A DNA stretch of 64,000 nucleotides from Salinicola sp. (GTDB taxonomy: Bacteria; Pseudomonadota; Gammaproteobacteria; Pseudomonadales; Halomonadaceae): assembly GCA_002695065.1 (NCBI GenBank), contig NZNW01000128.1, forward strand, positions 1 to 64,000, written 5' to 3'. The first letter of the stretch is position 1. Each line of letters begins with the position of its first letter. Below the pieces are notes generated by a model. It was not told where the DNA came from. It did no database searches and saw nothing but the letters and a program-made list of their open reading frames with translations. Position numbers and translations under genes: made by a program. Positions 37,612-45,201 of this stretch are shown here, piece by piece.

Positions 37612-38033
37612 GCCCGGGGCGCTCGCTCTCATCATGGCGAATCGTGCTGACCACGATCGTCGCATGGCCAGTGGCGTTGGCCTGGGCGGCCCAGGGAACC
37701 TGGGTCGCCCCGCTGCCGGGCCAGGCCGTGGTGAGGTCGGAGCGTCCTCTCGCCGGCATCGCGATCCAGCCGCCGGCATCCATCGCGGGGGCGGAGATCG
37801 TTCGCGTCCGCTGGACCTTTCGCACCGACGTGCCCGCGCCGGCACTGAAGGCCTGGCTGTGCCAGGACGATTTCTGTCTGTCGCTCGCCCGGCGCCGGGG
37901 GGAGACGCTGCACTTTTCGGGACGGTCCGCCGCCGAGCCGTTGCGGCTGCGCTTCCAGTGGCCGGCCACGGGCCATGGCGCCGACAGGGTGACGATCTCC
38001 GGCGGTCAACTGATCATTGACTATCGTCAGTAG
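37608..38033 (+). CDS. flhE: FlhE, periplasmic flagellar protein
   Basis: 141 aa with a signal peptide (residues about 1-27, cleavage after AWA). The mature part has WVAPLPGQAVVRSERPLAGI and two cysteines (LCQDDFC) that could form a disulfide, as in enterobacterial FlhE. In Salmonella FlhE prevents proton leakage through the flagellar export system. It overlaps the flhA stop by four bases, giving the enterobacterial gene order flhB-flhA-flhE. Confidence 0.88.
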   Translation: MSPGRSLSSWRIVLTTIVAWPVALAWAAQGTWVAPLPGQAVVRSERPLAGIAIQPPASIAGAEIVRVRWTFRTDVPAPALKAWLCQDDFCLSLARRRGETLHFSGRSAAEPLRLRFQWPATGHGADRVTISGGQLIIDYRQ

Positions 38034-38163
38034 TGCCGACAAACAACCGAAATAGCCTCCGGATGACGGGCAGTTTGCCGTCTTGGCTCGCCGAGGGCGC
38101 GGCATAATGATGTGATTGGGTCATGCGTTCCGGTGACCGTGGGTTTTTGCACGAGGCCATTCG

Positions 38164-38862
38164 ATGTATACCGCACAAGGCAAAATCGATCAGCACGCAT
38201 TGATTGAGCAGTACTTGCCGATGGTGAGACGCCACGCGCTCTCCCTTCAAGTGCGCCTGCCCGCCAGCGTGGAGCTCGACGACCTCATCCAGGCGGGGAT
38301 GCTGGGCCTGCTGGACGCCATGGGCCGTTACGACGATTCCCACGGCGCCAGCTTTTCGACCTATGCCAATCAGCGAATCCGCGGCGCGATGATCGATGAA
38401 CTGCGCAGTCGTGACTGGATGCCACGGAGCGTGCGTCGCAGCGCCCGGGCCCTGGATCAGGCGGTGCGGAGGCTGGAGCAGCAACTCGGCCGTGCCCCCG
38501 AGGAGCGCGAGATCGCCCAAGAGATGGGGATCTCCCGCGACGAGTACCATCAACTGCTGACGGACGCCAACAACGGCTTTCTGCTGGCGTACGACGAGAG
38601 CGATAGCGAAAACGGCGTGACGGCGGTTTCCGAGGGTGGGCCGCCATCGCCGCTCGAGGCGCTGCTGGACGCGGATAACCGGGCCAACGTCATGGCGGCG
38701 ATCGATGCACTGCCGGAGCGAGAGAAGTTGCTGCTGGGGCTCTACTATCAGGAGGAGCTCAACCTGAAGGAGATCGGCGCCGTGCTCGGCGTCAGCGAGT
38801 CCCGGGTCTGCCAACTGCACAGTCAGGCGGTATCGCGCCTGAGAAGCCGGCTCAATCCCTGA
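38164..38862 (+). CDS. fliA: Flagellar sigma factor FliA (sigma28)
   Basis: Directs RNA polymerase to late flagellar and chemotaxis promoters, matching the TAAA-N15-GCCGATAA sites found in this window. 232 aa with sigma regions 2 (DDLIQAGMLGLLDAMGRYD, FSTYANQRIRGAMIDELRSRDW), 3 and 4 (LPEREKLLLGLYYQEELNLKEIGAVLGVSESRVCQLHSQA). It stands 130 bases after flhE on the same strand, rather than next to fliC as in E. coli. No anti-sigma gene flgM is present here. Confidence 0.97.
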   Translation: MYTAQGKIDQHALIEQYLPMVRRHALSLQVRLPASVELDDLIQAGMLGLLDAMGRYDDSHGASFSTYANQRIRGAMIDELRSRDWMPRSVRRSARALDQAVRRLEQQLGRAPEEREIAQEMGISRDEYHQLLTDANNGFLLAYDESDSENGVTAVSEGGPPSPLEALLDADNRANVMAAIDALPEREKLLLGLYYQEELNLKEIGAVLGVSESRVCQLHSQAVSRLRSRLNP

Positions 38863-38928
38863 CCGCGTTCGGTGGCGTCACCGGAAGGCGGCGCGTTGGT
38901 CACCCCATCGTGCTGCCAGCTCTGTCGT

Positions 38929-38965
38929 CGGCCCGGGGACAGCCATGGTGACTGTCCCCGGGCCG
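38929..38965. terminator. Strong bidirectional hairpin between fliA and pqiC
   Basis: A 14-bp perfect stem (CGGCCCGGGGACAG/CTGTCCCCGGGCCG) with a nine-base loop between convergent genes. It has no T-run, but position and stem strength suggest termination for both strands. Confidence 0.6.
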
Positions 38966-39006
38966 GCGCAACCAGTGTCCGGACGGGTCCCTCTAGCTGG
39001 CCCCCT

Positions 39007-39633
39007 TCAGTTGGCGGCCGGCGTCTGGGCGGGCGTCGCACGAACCTCGGCTGCCACCTGCCGCGCCACATCCTTCCATACCGCACCCAGCGCACGCACC
39101 AGCGCCGGGTAGCCGTCGTCGTCCAAGGGACGCGTCACCTCGAAATGTCGTTGCACCACCAGTCGGTTATCGTCATGGAGCTGCCACTCCCCGGAGGCCA
39201 GGGCGCGACCGTCGTAGCGCCCCTGAAACTGGTCGACGCTCAGCGATAGCCGCTGCGCGCCAGCCCCTCCCTGCGCCGCGCTGACCACCGTCGTGCCCGG
39301 CAGCTCGGCGGAGAGCGACTGGCGCAACTGGCGTGTCAGCTGGTGCCCCAGCTCTTCCGCCCACAGGTTCTGATTGGCGGCGTTGAGCTCGATATCGCTG
39401 GTCTGCATCACGATACCCTCCTGATCGAGATAACTGGCCACCTCGACCGGGCTGACGGCCAGTTGCCGCGAAGAGACCGACACCGCCGATGACGGCGGAC
39501 TCTCGACCTCCGGCAGGGTGAAGCGGTTGGCCGGGGTGGATTGCGCGGCGCAACCCGCCATCGTCGCGGTCGCGATCGTCAACAGGGTCGTGGCGCCGAA
39601 CTGGCGCCAGCGGAGCATGAATGAAGCCATCAT
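39007..39633 (-). CDS. pqiC: PqiC-type outer-membrane lipoprotein of the Pqi transport system
   Basis: 208 aa with a lipoprotein signal peptide ending TMAGC; the lipidated Cys is residue 28. The mature part follows the PqiC/ABC-auxiliary pattern (YLDQEGIVMQTSDIELNAANQNLWAEELGHQLTRQLRQSL; about residues 68-107). In E. coli PqiC forms an outer-membrane ring that meets PqiB. The ATG overlaps the pqiB stop. Adjacent ATG codons at 39633 and 39630 leave a one-residue start ambiguity. Confidence 0.88.
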   Translation of the reverse strand: MMASFMLRWRQFGATTLLTIATATMAGCAAQSTPANRFTLPEVESPPSSAVSVSSRQLAVSPVEVASYLDQEGIVMQTSDIELNAANQNLWAEELGHQLTRQLRQSLSAELPGTTVVSAAQGGAGAQRLSLSVDQFQGRYDGRALASGEWQLHDDNRLVVQRHFEVTRPLDDDGYPALVRALGAVWKDVARQVAAEVRATPAQTPAAN

Positions 39634-41282
39634 TGGGGAGCCCTCGGCACGGGGTCGGTTTGGACTTCACGATCGAAGATCAGCGCATTGGGCTGCTCGC
39701 GAAGGGTCTTGGCGACCGGCTGCAGATCGCGCATCAGGATTTCCAGCTGCTTGAGCGTGTCATTGAGCTGGCGATATCCGGAAGAGCCGGAAGAGAAGCC
39801 GTTCAGCGTGTTCTGCAACTCCTGGAGCGTATCGTTGAGGCTCCCCGGTAGCTGCTGTGTCGCCGGGTCGGAGACGATGGCGTTGACCGACTCGGCGATC
39901 TGGCGCACCTCTTCCAGGGTCTGCTGGGAGGTCTGCATCGTCTGGTCCAGGCTGTCGAGAATCGGCTCGACCTGCAGACCGTTGAGCTTGTCGAGCAGGT
40001 TCGAGATCTTCTGTTCGATCTGCGCGAACCCACCCGATACGGTCGGGAACACCGGCTTGCCGTCGAATTCCATCGGTTTGTAGGGCTCGGCGTCCTGGCT
40101 GAAGTTGAGGTCGACGAACAGGGCGCCGGTCAGCAGGTTGCCTGCCTTGAGCGTTGCCCGCAGGCCATACTCCTTGAACATGGTCACGAAACGATCCCGC
40201 ACTTCCTGATCGTCGATATCCTCGTTGATGTTCTCGCTGCTCTCCAGCCGCTGCGGTTCGATACGAATCAGTACCGGTATCGCGAACTGGGTCAGGGTGT
40301 CGGGCTGCGGGGCGGTGAAGTGCCAGGGAACGCTGACCACCGTGCCCACGCGTACGCCGCGATACTCCACCGGCGCGCCCCGGCTGAGTCCACGAACGGT
40401 GTCGTCGACCAGCAGGACATACTCGATGTACTGGTCGTAGGTTCCTTCGCGGGCGCTCTCCTCATTGTTGTAGAGGGTGTAGGTCGCGTCCTGCTTGGCG
40501 GCATTGCCGCGGGCGATATCCTCGGGCACGCCGAAGGTCACGCCCCCGCTGATCAGCGTCTCGAAAGAGTCGAGGTTGACGTTGACCCCCTCCGAATCCA
40601 GCTGCACGTCGATGCCGGAAGAGCTCCAGAAACGCGTGGTATCGGTCACCAGGCTGTCATAGGGGGCCTGGATGAAGATCCGGTGGCGCATCTCCCGTTT
40701 CTCTGGATCGAAATCGGTACTTTCCACGCGACCGACGGTATAGCCCTGGTAAGTGATCGGGTCGCCGGCGCTGAGCGAATTGCCGACCTGACTCACCAGG
40801 TTGATCCTCAGTCCAGGGGCATCGGGCGGCGCGACAGGTGGCTGTTCGAGCACGTCGAAGCTGTCCTGGGGTTCATCGCTCTTGCCTGGCGCGAGCTGGA
40901 TGTAGGCGCCGGAGAGCACGGTATTCAGACCGCTGATGCCTTCGCGCCCGATGCGGGGCTTGACCACCCAGAAGCGGGTCTCGGTATTGAGCATTCGCGC
41001 CGCGTCGTTGGACATGCGGGCCGTCACCACGGTGTGGGACAGGTCGTCGGAGAGGCGTACCGCCTCGACGTGTCCGACCTCGACGTTGCGCGTCTTGATC
41101 AAGGTCTTGCCGGCCTCGATGCCCTCGGCGTTCTCCATGTTCAGCGTGATCAACGGGCCTCGGCTGGAAATGTTGTCCCACACCATCCAGGCGCCGATCA
41201 GCGCCGCCAGCAGGGGCACTATCCAGATCGGCGAGAGCCGCGATTGCGACACTCGTTTGGCGCGTTGCATCGAATCAGGCAT
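39630..41282 (-). CDS. pqiB: PqiB, MCE-domain lipid-transport tunnel protein
   Basis: 550 aa, close to E. coli PqiB. One N-terminal membrane anchor (WIVPLLAALIGAWMVW, about 18-34), three MCE domains (starting near residues 40, 155 and 285; the third follows SRGAPVEYRGVRVGTV) and a long C-terminal coiled-coil with repeated LNDTL/LQ patterns. PqiB forms a hollow needle across the periplasm for lipid traffic. Overlaps pqiA by eight bases and pqiC by four. Confidence 0.93.
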   Translation of the reverse strand: MPDSMQRAKRVSQSRLSPIWIVPLLAALIGAWMVWDNISSRGPLITLNMENAEGIEAGKTLIKTRNVEVGHVEAVRLSDDLSHTVVTARMSNDAARMLNTETRFWVVKPRIGREGISGLNTVLSGAYIQLAPGKSDEPQDSFDVLEQPPVAPPDAPGLRINLVSQVGNSLSAGDPITYQGYTVGRVESTDFDPEKREMRHRIFIQAPYDSLVTDTTRFWSSSGIDVQLDSEGVNVNLDSFETLISGGVTFGVPEDIARGNAAKQDATYTLYNNEESAREGTYDQYIEYVLLVDDTVRGLSRGAPVEYRGVRVGTVVSVPWHFTAPQPDTLTQFAIPVLIRIEPQRLESSENINEDIDDQEVRDRFVTMFKEYGLRATLKAGNLLTGALFVDLNFSQDAEPYKPMEFDGKPVFPTVSGGFAQIEQKISNLLDKLNGLQVEPILDSLDQTMQTSQQTLEEVRQIAESVNAIVSDPATQQLPGSLNDTLQELQNTLNGFSSGSSGYRQLNDTLKQLEILMRDLQPVAKTLREQPNALIFDREVQTDPVPRAPQ

Positions 41283-42642
41283 CGTCGGCTTCCTTGACAG
41301 GCGAATAGGGGGATTGGCGCTTGAGCGCAGCCGGCATGTGGGGCTGCATGTTGCGCGCGTCCCAGATCAGGCGTGGGTCGAAGCTGATGGCCGCCAGCAT
41401 GGTGATGATGACCACGGCGGAAAAGGCGAGTGCCGCCGGCCCCGGGGTGATCGACAGCAGCGACCCGGCGTGGACCAGCGACACCAGAATGGCGACCACG
41501 AACACGTCAATCATCGACCAGCGGCCGATCAGTTCGGTGATCCGGTAGAGCGTCTGGCGCTTGTGCTTGAACTCGGATTCACCGCTGCGCCGGACCGTGA
41601 TGCAGAGCCAGGCGAGCGCGAACACCTTGCCGATCGGTACCACGACACTGGCGGTGAAGATGATCAACGCGATGGGCCAGTCGCCATGGCCGAGAAAGAT
41701 CATCACGCCGCCGATGATGGTCGAAGGGGTCTCGTTGCCCAGCGACGTCGTGGTCATGATCGGGTAGAGATTGGCGGGGATATAGCACAGCGTCGCCGCG
41801 ATCAGCAGCGCCCAGGTCTTCTGCAGGCTGTGGGGGCTTCGGAAACGTAGCGGCTCGCCACAGCGCTGGCAGCGCCCGCGCCCGAAATGGCCGAGGCGAT
41901 TGACCAGCCCGCAGGTCGGGCAGCCGGTGAGCTTCTGTTCCGCGGCCGGCTGGCCCGGCCGACAACCCTCCGGTGCCAGCGGCTCGCCCACGAGCGAGAA
42001 CCACATCCAGTCCGTATCGATGGAGCGTGTGGTCAGCAGCAGCAGCAGGGCATAGACGCAGAACGCCCAGAACGACAGGCCCAGGTCGACGGACGCCATG
42101 CCGGCGATCTTGATCAGGCTGACGAGCGCGCCGATCACGAAGACGTCCGCCATCATCCATGGCCCCAGGTGGGAAAGCGCGCGGGCGATGCGGTAACTCC
42201 GTGGCAGTGGGCGCCGCTGCAGCAGGCCGAAATGCAGCCAGATGACTGCGAGCAGGTAGACAGCGGGCAGCACCACCACGGTCAGCAGTACCAGCATGCC
42301 GACGAAAGGCTCGTGGAATCTGACGAGGCTGGCCGAGGTATCGGTGAGTTGAATGGCGTTGCTGACGCCGCGCGCCTCGAAACTGATGAACGGAAAATAG
42401 AGCGCTGCCGCCAGTGCGATCAGGGCGCTGATGGCGAATGCCAGACTGCGCTCGGCGGGGCGGAAGTGGCGGTGGCTGAGCGTATGGCCACAGCGCGGGC
42501 AGCTGGCTCGCTGGCCCGCATGCAGCGGCGGCAGCGCGACCAGCAGATCGCATTCATGGCAGGCGCGCAGACGACGATGCGTCCGCCGAGGCGTCAGAAA
42601 GGTCGCCTTGTCGATGCCGGTGTCATCCTTGCCTGATGCCAA
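41275..42642 (-). CDS. pqiA: PqiA-type inner-membrane protein
   Basis: 455 aa. Two homologous halves, each a zinc-ribbon (CHECD with CPRCG near residues 29-53; CPTCG with CQRCGE near 245-265) followed by four membrane helices. It partners PqiB in envelope lipid transport. It begins with TTG at 42642 (no ATG available upstream in frame); the start is therefore less certain. First gene of the minus-strand pqiABC operon. Confidence 0.9.
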   Translation of the reverse strand: MASGKDDTGIDKATFLTPRRTHRRLRACHECDLLVALPPLHAGQRASCPRCGHTLSHRHFRPAERSLAFAISALIALAAALYFPFISFEARGVSNAIQLTDTSASLVRFHEPFVGMLVLLTVVVLPAVYLLAVIWLHFGLLQRRPLPRSYRIARALSHLGPWMMADVFVIGALVSLIKIAGMASVDLGLSFWAFCVYALLLLLTTRSIDTDWMWFSLVGEPLAPEGCRPGQPAAEQKLTGCPTCGLVNRLGHFGRGRCQRCGEPLRFRSPHSLQKTWALLIAATLCYIPANLYPIMTTTSLGNETPSTIIGGVMIFLGHGDWPIALIIFTASVVVPIGKVFALAWLCITVRRSGESEFKHKRQTLYRITELIGRWSMIDVFVVAILVSLVHAGSLLSITPGPAALAFSAVVIITMLAAISFDPRLIWDARNMQPHMPAALKRQSPYSPVKEADDA

Positions 42643-42964
42643 AGCCGTACCCGATGCGAAGACTGAGTGGAAAAAGCGTCACGCTGCGTAAAGAGAGCAT
42701 ATTACTGGAATACATACGTCGGTGCATGTTTGCAGGATGCCCATTGAAGACGGCGGCGTCGCTGCTGAAAAGTCACGATAGTTCAGCCGCTTGGATACTA
42801 TAGTAGGCTAAGGCCGCTTTGCCGAAGAACGACAGTGGCCGACATGACCGAATGAAGCCTGTCGTGGCTTTCGTGGCCTTTCGGGCACCAAGCGCACTCG
42901 TGTCGCTGCCCGGATACCTGTCCGGCAGGATGTACTCGATGAATCCATGAAAGGAGATCCTAAC
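42643..42964. promoter_or_regulatory. Divergent intergenic region between pqiA and the antiporter gene
   Basis: 322 bases without a credible gene, containing the promoters of two divergent units. The middle part (about 42690-42810) is AT-richer than the flanks. No -35/-10 pair is convincing on either strand. The only decisive element is AAGGAGAT at 42951-42957, which serves the GTG at 42965. Confidence 0.4.
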
Positions 42965-43939
42965 GTGTGGATGGCGCTGGCGGCCATTGTGGCCGGACTC
43001 GTGGTACTGGTCTGGAGTGCCGATCGGTTCGTGGATGGCGCGGCGGCGACGGCCCGTCACCTGGGGCTTCCGCCGCTACTGATCGGCATGGTGGTGATCG
43101 GTTTCGGCACTTCCGCGCCCGAGCTGATGGTCTCGGCGCTGGCGGCCGTTCAGGGTAATCCTGGCCTGGCATTGGGCAACGCCTACGGCTCGAACATCAC
43201 CAATATCGCCTTGATCGTGGGACTGGTGGCGCTGATCAGCCCGTTGACGGTGCACTCCCAGGTGGTTCGACAGGAGTTGCCGGTTCTCGGCGGCGTGACG
43301 CTGATATCGCTGTGGTGCCTGCATGATGGCGTGATCTCGCGCTTCGATGCGGTGCTCCTGCTGGCGCTGCTCTTCGGCTTCCTGGGCTACAGCATCTGGC
43401 GTTCACGGCGCTCGGAGGGCGACGCGTTGCAGGCCGATGTCGAGGCGGATGCGGCAGGCGAGTCCATGTCGCTGAAAAGCGGCGTGGTCTGGACGCTGGT
43501 CGGCCTGTTGATGCTGATCGTCAGTTCGCGCTTTCTGGTATGGGGCGCGGTCACGATCGCCGAAGCGTTCGGGGTGAGCGATCTGGTCATCGGGCTGACG
43601 GTGGTCGCCATCGGCACTTCGCTGCCGGAGCTGGCTTCCTCCATCAGCGCGGTGCGCAAGAACGAGCACGACCTGGTGATCGGCAACGTGGTGGGCTCCA
43701 ACCTGTTCAACACGCTGGCGGTGGTCGGCCTGGCCGGCATGATACATCCCATCGACGTCGATCCCGACGTGCTGGTCCGGGATTGGCCGGTGATGGCGGC
43801 GTTGACGCTGGTACTGCTGGTGTTCGGCATCGGCATCAAGGGGCAGGGACGTATCAATCGCCTGGAGGGCGCCGTGCTGCTGGCCAGTTTCGTGGCCTAC
43901 ACCGCGTGGCTGGTCTACAGCGTGATCGGCATGCGCTAG
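42965..43939 (+). CDS. CaCA-family Ca2+/Na+ antiporter (YrbG-like)
   Basis: Inner-membrane cation exchanger, 324 aa, ten predicted helices in two inverted repeats. The alpha-repeat signatures are both present: GFGTSAPELMVSA near residue 45 and AIGTSLPELASSI near 215, each followed by GN-GSN-(I/L)-N. The GTG at 42965 is chosen because AAGGAGAT lies seven bases upstream; an ATG at 42947 lies before that site and is rejected. It ends convergently with the ArsA-like gene, sharing a CTAG. Confidence 0.9.
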   Translation: MWMALAAIVAGLVVLVWSADRFVDGAAATARHLGLPPLLIGMVVIGFGTSAPELMVSALAAVQGNPGLALGNAYGSNITNIALIVGLVALISPLTVHSQVVRQELPVLGGVTLISLWCLHDGVISRFDAVLLLALLFGFLGYSIWRSRRSEGDALQADVEADAAGESMSLKSGVVWTLVGLLMLIVSSRFLVWGAVTIAEAFGVSDLVIGLTVVAIGTSLPELASSISAVRKNEHDLVIGNVVGSNLFNTLAVVGLAGMIHPIDVDPDVLVRDWPVMAALTLVLLVFGIGIKGQGRINRLEGAVLLASFVAYTAWLVYSVIGMR

Positions 43940-44877
43940 GCGTGGGCGTGCCAGGGGGCCAGCCCACTCAGTGCTGCCTGGAGAGGCGCCAGATCGTCAC
44001 AGCAAGCCGGCGCGTGGGACTGGTGGTCGATGCGTATGCGCTCGCGGTCGGGGAAGGAGGCTTCGAGATGCTCGATCCAGGGGCGTTGCTCCTCCCGCCA
44101 GTTGGCGAGCCACTGGCTGTCGACCTCGGCGGGCAGGCACTTGTTGATCACCACGGCGCCGACGTGCAGGCCATGGCTCTCGAGCAGCTCGCGGGTGCGC
44201 GCGGTTTCCAGCGCCGGCAAGCGTTCCGGATTGGCGACCAGGATCACCGCCGAATGCGCGGGGCAGGTCAAGTGCTCGCGGGCAGCGGCGAGGCGCCCGC
44301 GGCGACGCATCAGCGTTTCCTGGATGGGGTCGTCGACGACCTCGCCGTCGCCGAGCCACGCCTTGTAATCGCTGCGCACCTTGCGCCGGCGTTGCATCAA
44401 CCCCTCCACCCAGGCGCCCATGATCTCGGGGAGCGCCAGCAAGCGCACCGTGTGCCCGCCGGGCGCGGTGTCGAAGATCAGTCGATCGTAATTCTCGCCG
44501 GTATCCAGCAACAGGCCGACCAAGGCATCGAACAGGGCGGCTTCCTCGGTACCGGGGGCGTGCCGCGCCAAGTCGAGCTGGCGAAATACCGTCGCGCTAC
44601 GCTCGCCGCTGACCAGAGGGCGCAGCGTGGCCTTGACCTGTTCCAGGTAGCGTTGCGTTTCATGGTCGGGGTCGAGTTCGACGACGTCGAGACCGGCCTG
44701 CATTCGCGTTGGCGTCGGCCCCGGTGCGCGTCCGAACAGATCGGCCAGGTTGTGCGCCGGGTCGGTGGAGACCAGCAGGGTACGCCAGCCGGCCGCCGCG
44801 CAGCTCATGGCGTAGGCGGTGGCGCAGCTGGTCTTGCCGACACCGCCCTTGCCGCCGAAGAAAAGGCTCTTGGCCAT
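43936..44877 (-). CDS. ArsA/Get3-family ATPase
   Basis: 313 aa, a single ATPase domain as in Get3 (E. coli ArsA has two). Deviant Walker A GGKGGVGKTS is at the N-terminus, VSTDPAHNLADLFG forms switch I and FDTAPGGHTVRLL switch II. The CxxC zinc-dimerisation motif of eukaryotic Get3 is missing; an ACCDD motif lies near the C-terminus. No arsenic resistance genes are nearby. The ATG at 44877 follows AAGGA; the ATG seven codons upstream is rejected. It is the last gene of cstA - CC-tail protein - ATPase on the minus strand, 27 bases after its neighbour. A chaperone-like or membrane-targeting role for the operon is inferred. Confidence 0.85.
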   Translation of the reverse strand: MAKSLFFGGKGGVGKTSCATAYAMSCAAAGWRTLLVSTDPAHNLADLFGRAPGPTPTRMQAGLDVVELDPDHETQRYLEQVKATLRPLVSGERSATVFRQLDLARHAPGTEEAALFDALVGLLLDTGENYDRLIFDTAPGGHTVRLLALPEIMGAWVEGLMQRRRKVRSDYKAWLGDGEVVDDPIQETLMRRRGRLAAAREHLTCPAHSAVILVANPERLPALETARTRELLESHGLHVGAVVINKCLPAEVDSQWLANWREEQRPWIEHLEASFPDRERIRIDHQSHAPACCDDLAPLQAALSGLAPWHAHA

Positions 44878-44904
44878 GGGGAATTCCTTGTGGGACATGC
44901 ATGC

Positions 44905-45201
44905 TCAGCAGCAGCGAAAGCCCTCCAGGGGGGAACGCGGCATGCCCTGGCGTTTGTGCCACTCGTGGAAGCGGTCAAGCATGTGCGGGTAGAGCTCCAG
45001 GGTCATGTCGCTGGCGGGATTGGGAATCCCCATCATGTCGCAGAAGCACAGCAGCATGAAGAGGTCCTCCTCATCCTGCAGCTCCCGGGCGATTTCGCGG
45101 CGGTGCGGCAAGCTCAGAACCGCGTCGTAACCCTGGATCGCGCGGCGTAACCGTGACCGCCACAAGGCGATCACGGAACCGTCGGCGTCAGTGCGGCTCA
45201 T
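44905..45201 (-). CDS. Small Cys-Cys-tailed protein (cory-CC-star-like) between cstA and the ArsA-like ATPase
   Basis: 98 aa with no membrane helix or signal peptide. A conserved-looking core reads LCFCDMMGIPNPASDMTLELYP, and the last residues are GFRCC before the stop. The two terminal cysteines recall both the annotated cory-CC-star family, as I remember it, and the small YbdD/YjiX partners of CstA and BtsT in E. coli, which also end in Cys-Cys. Its start overlaps the cstA stop by 14 bases, so translation is probably coupled. Function unknown; probable accessory subunit for the transporter and/or a client or cofactor of the ATPase. Confidence 0.75.
   Translation of the reverse strand: MSRTDADGSVIALWRSRLRRAIQGYDAVLSLPHRREIARELQDEEDLFMLLCFCDMMGIPNPASDMTLELYPHMLDRFHEWHKRQGMPRSPLEGFRCC

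Noticed and set aside
43936-44877. Arsenite-pump ATPase for arsenic resistance
   Set aside because: The ATPase has one domain, not two, and no arsB, arsC, arsR or arsD is near; the context is a CstA operon.
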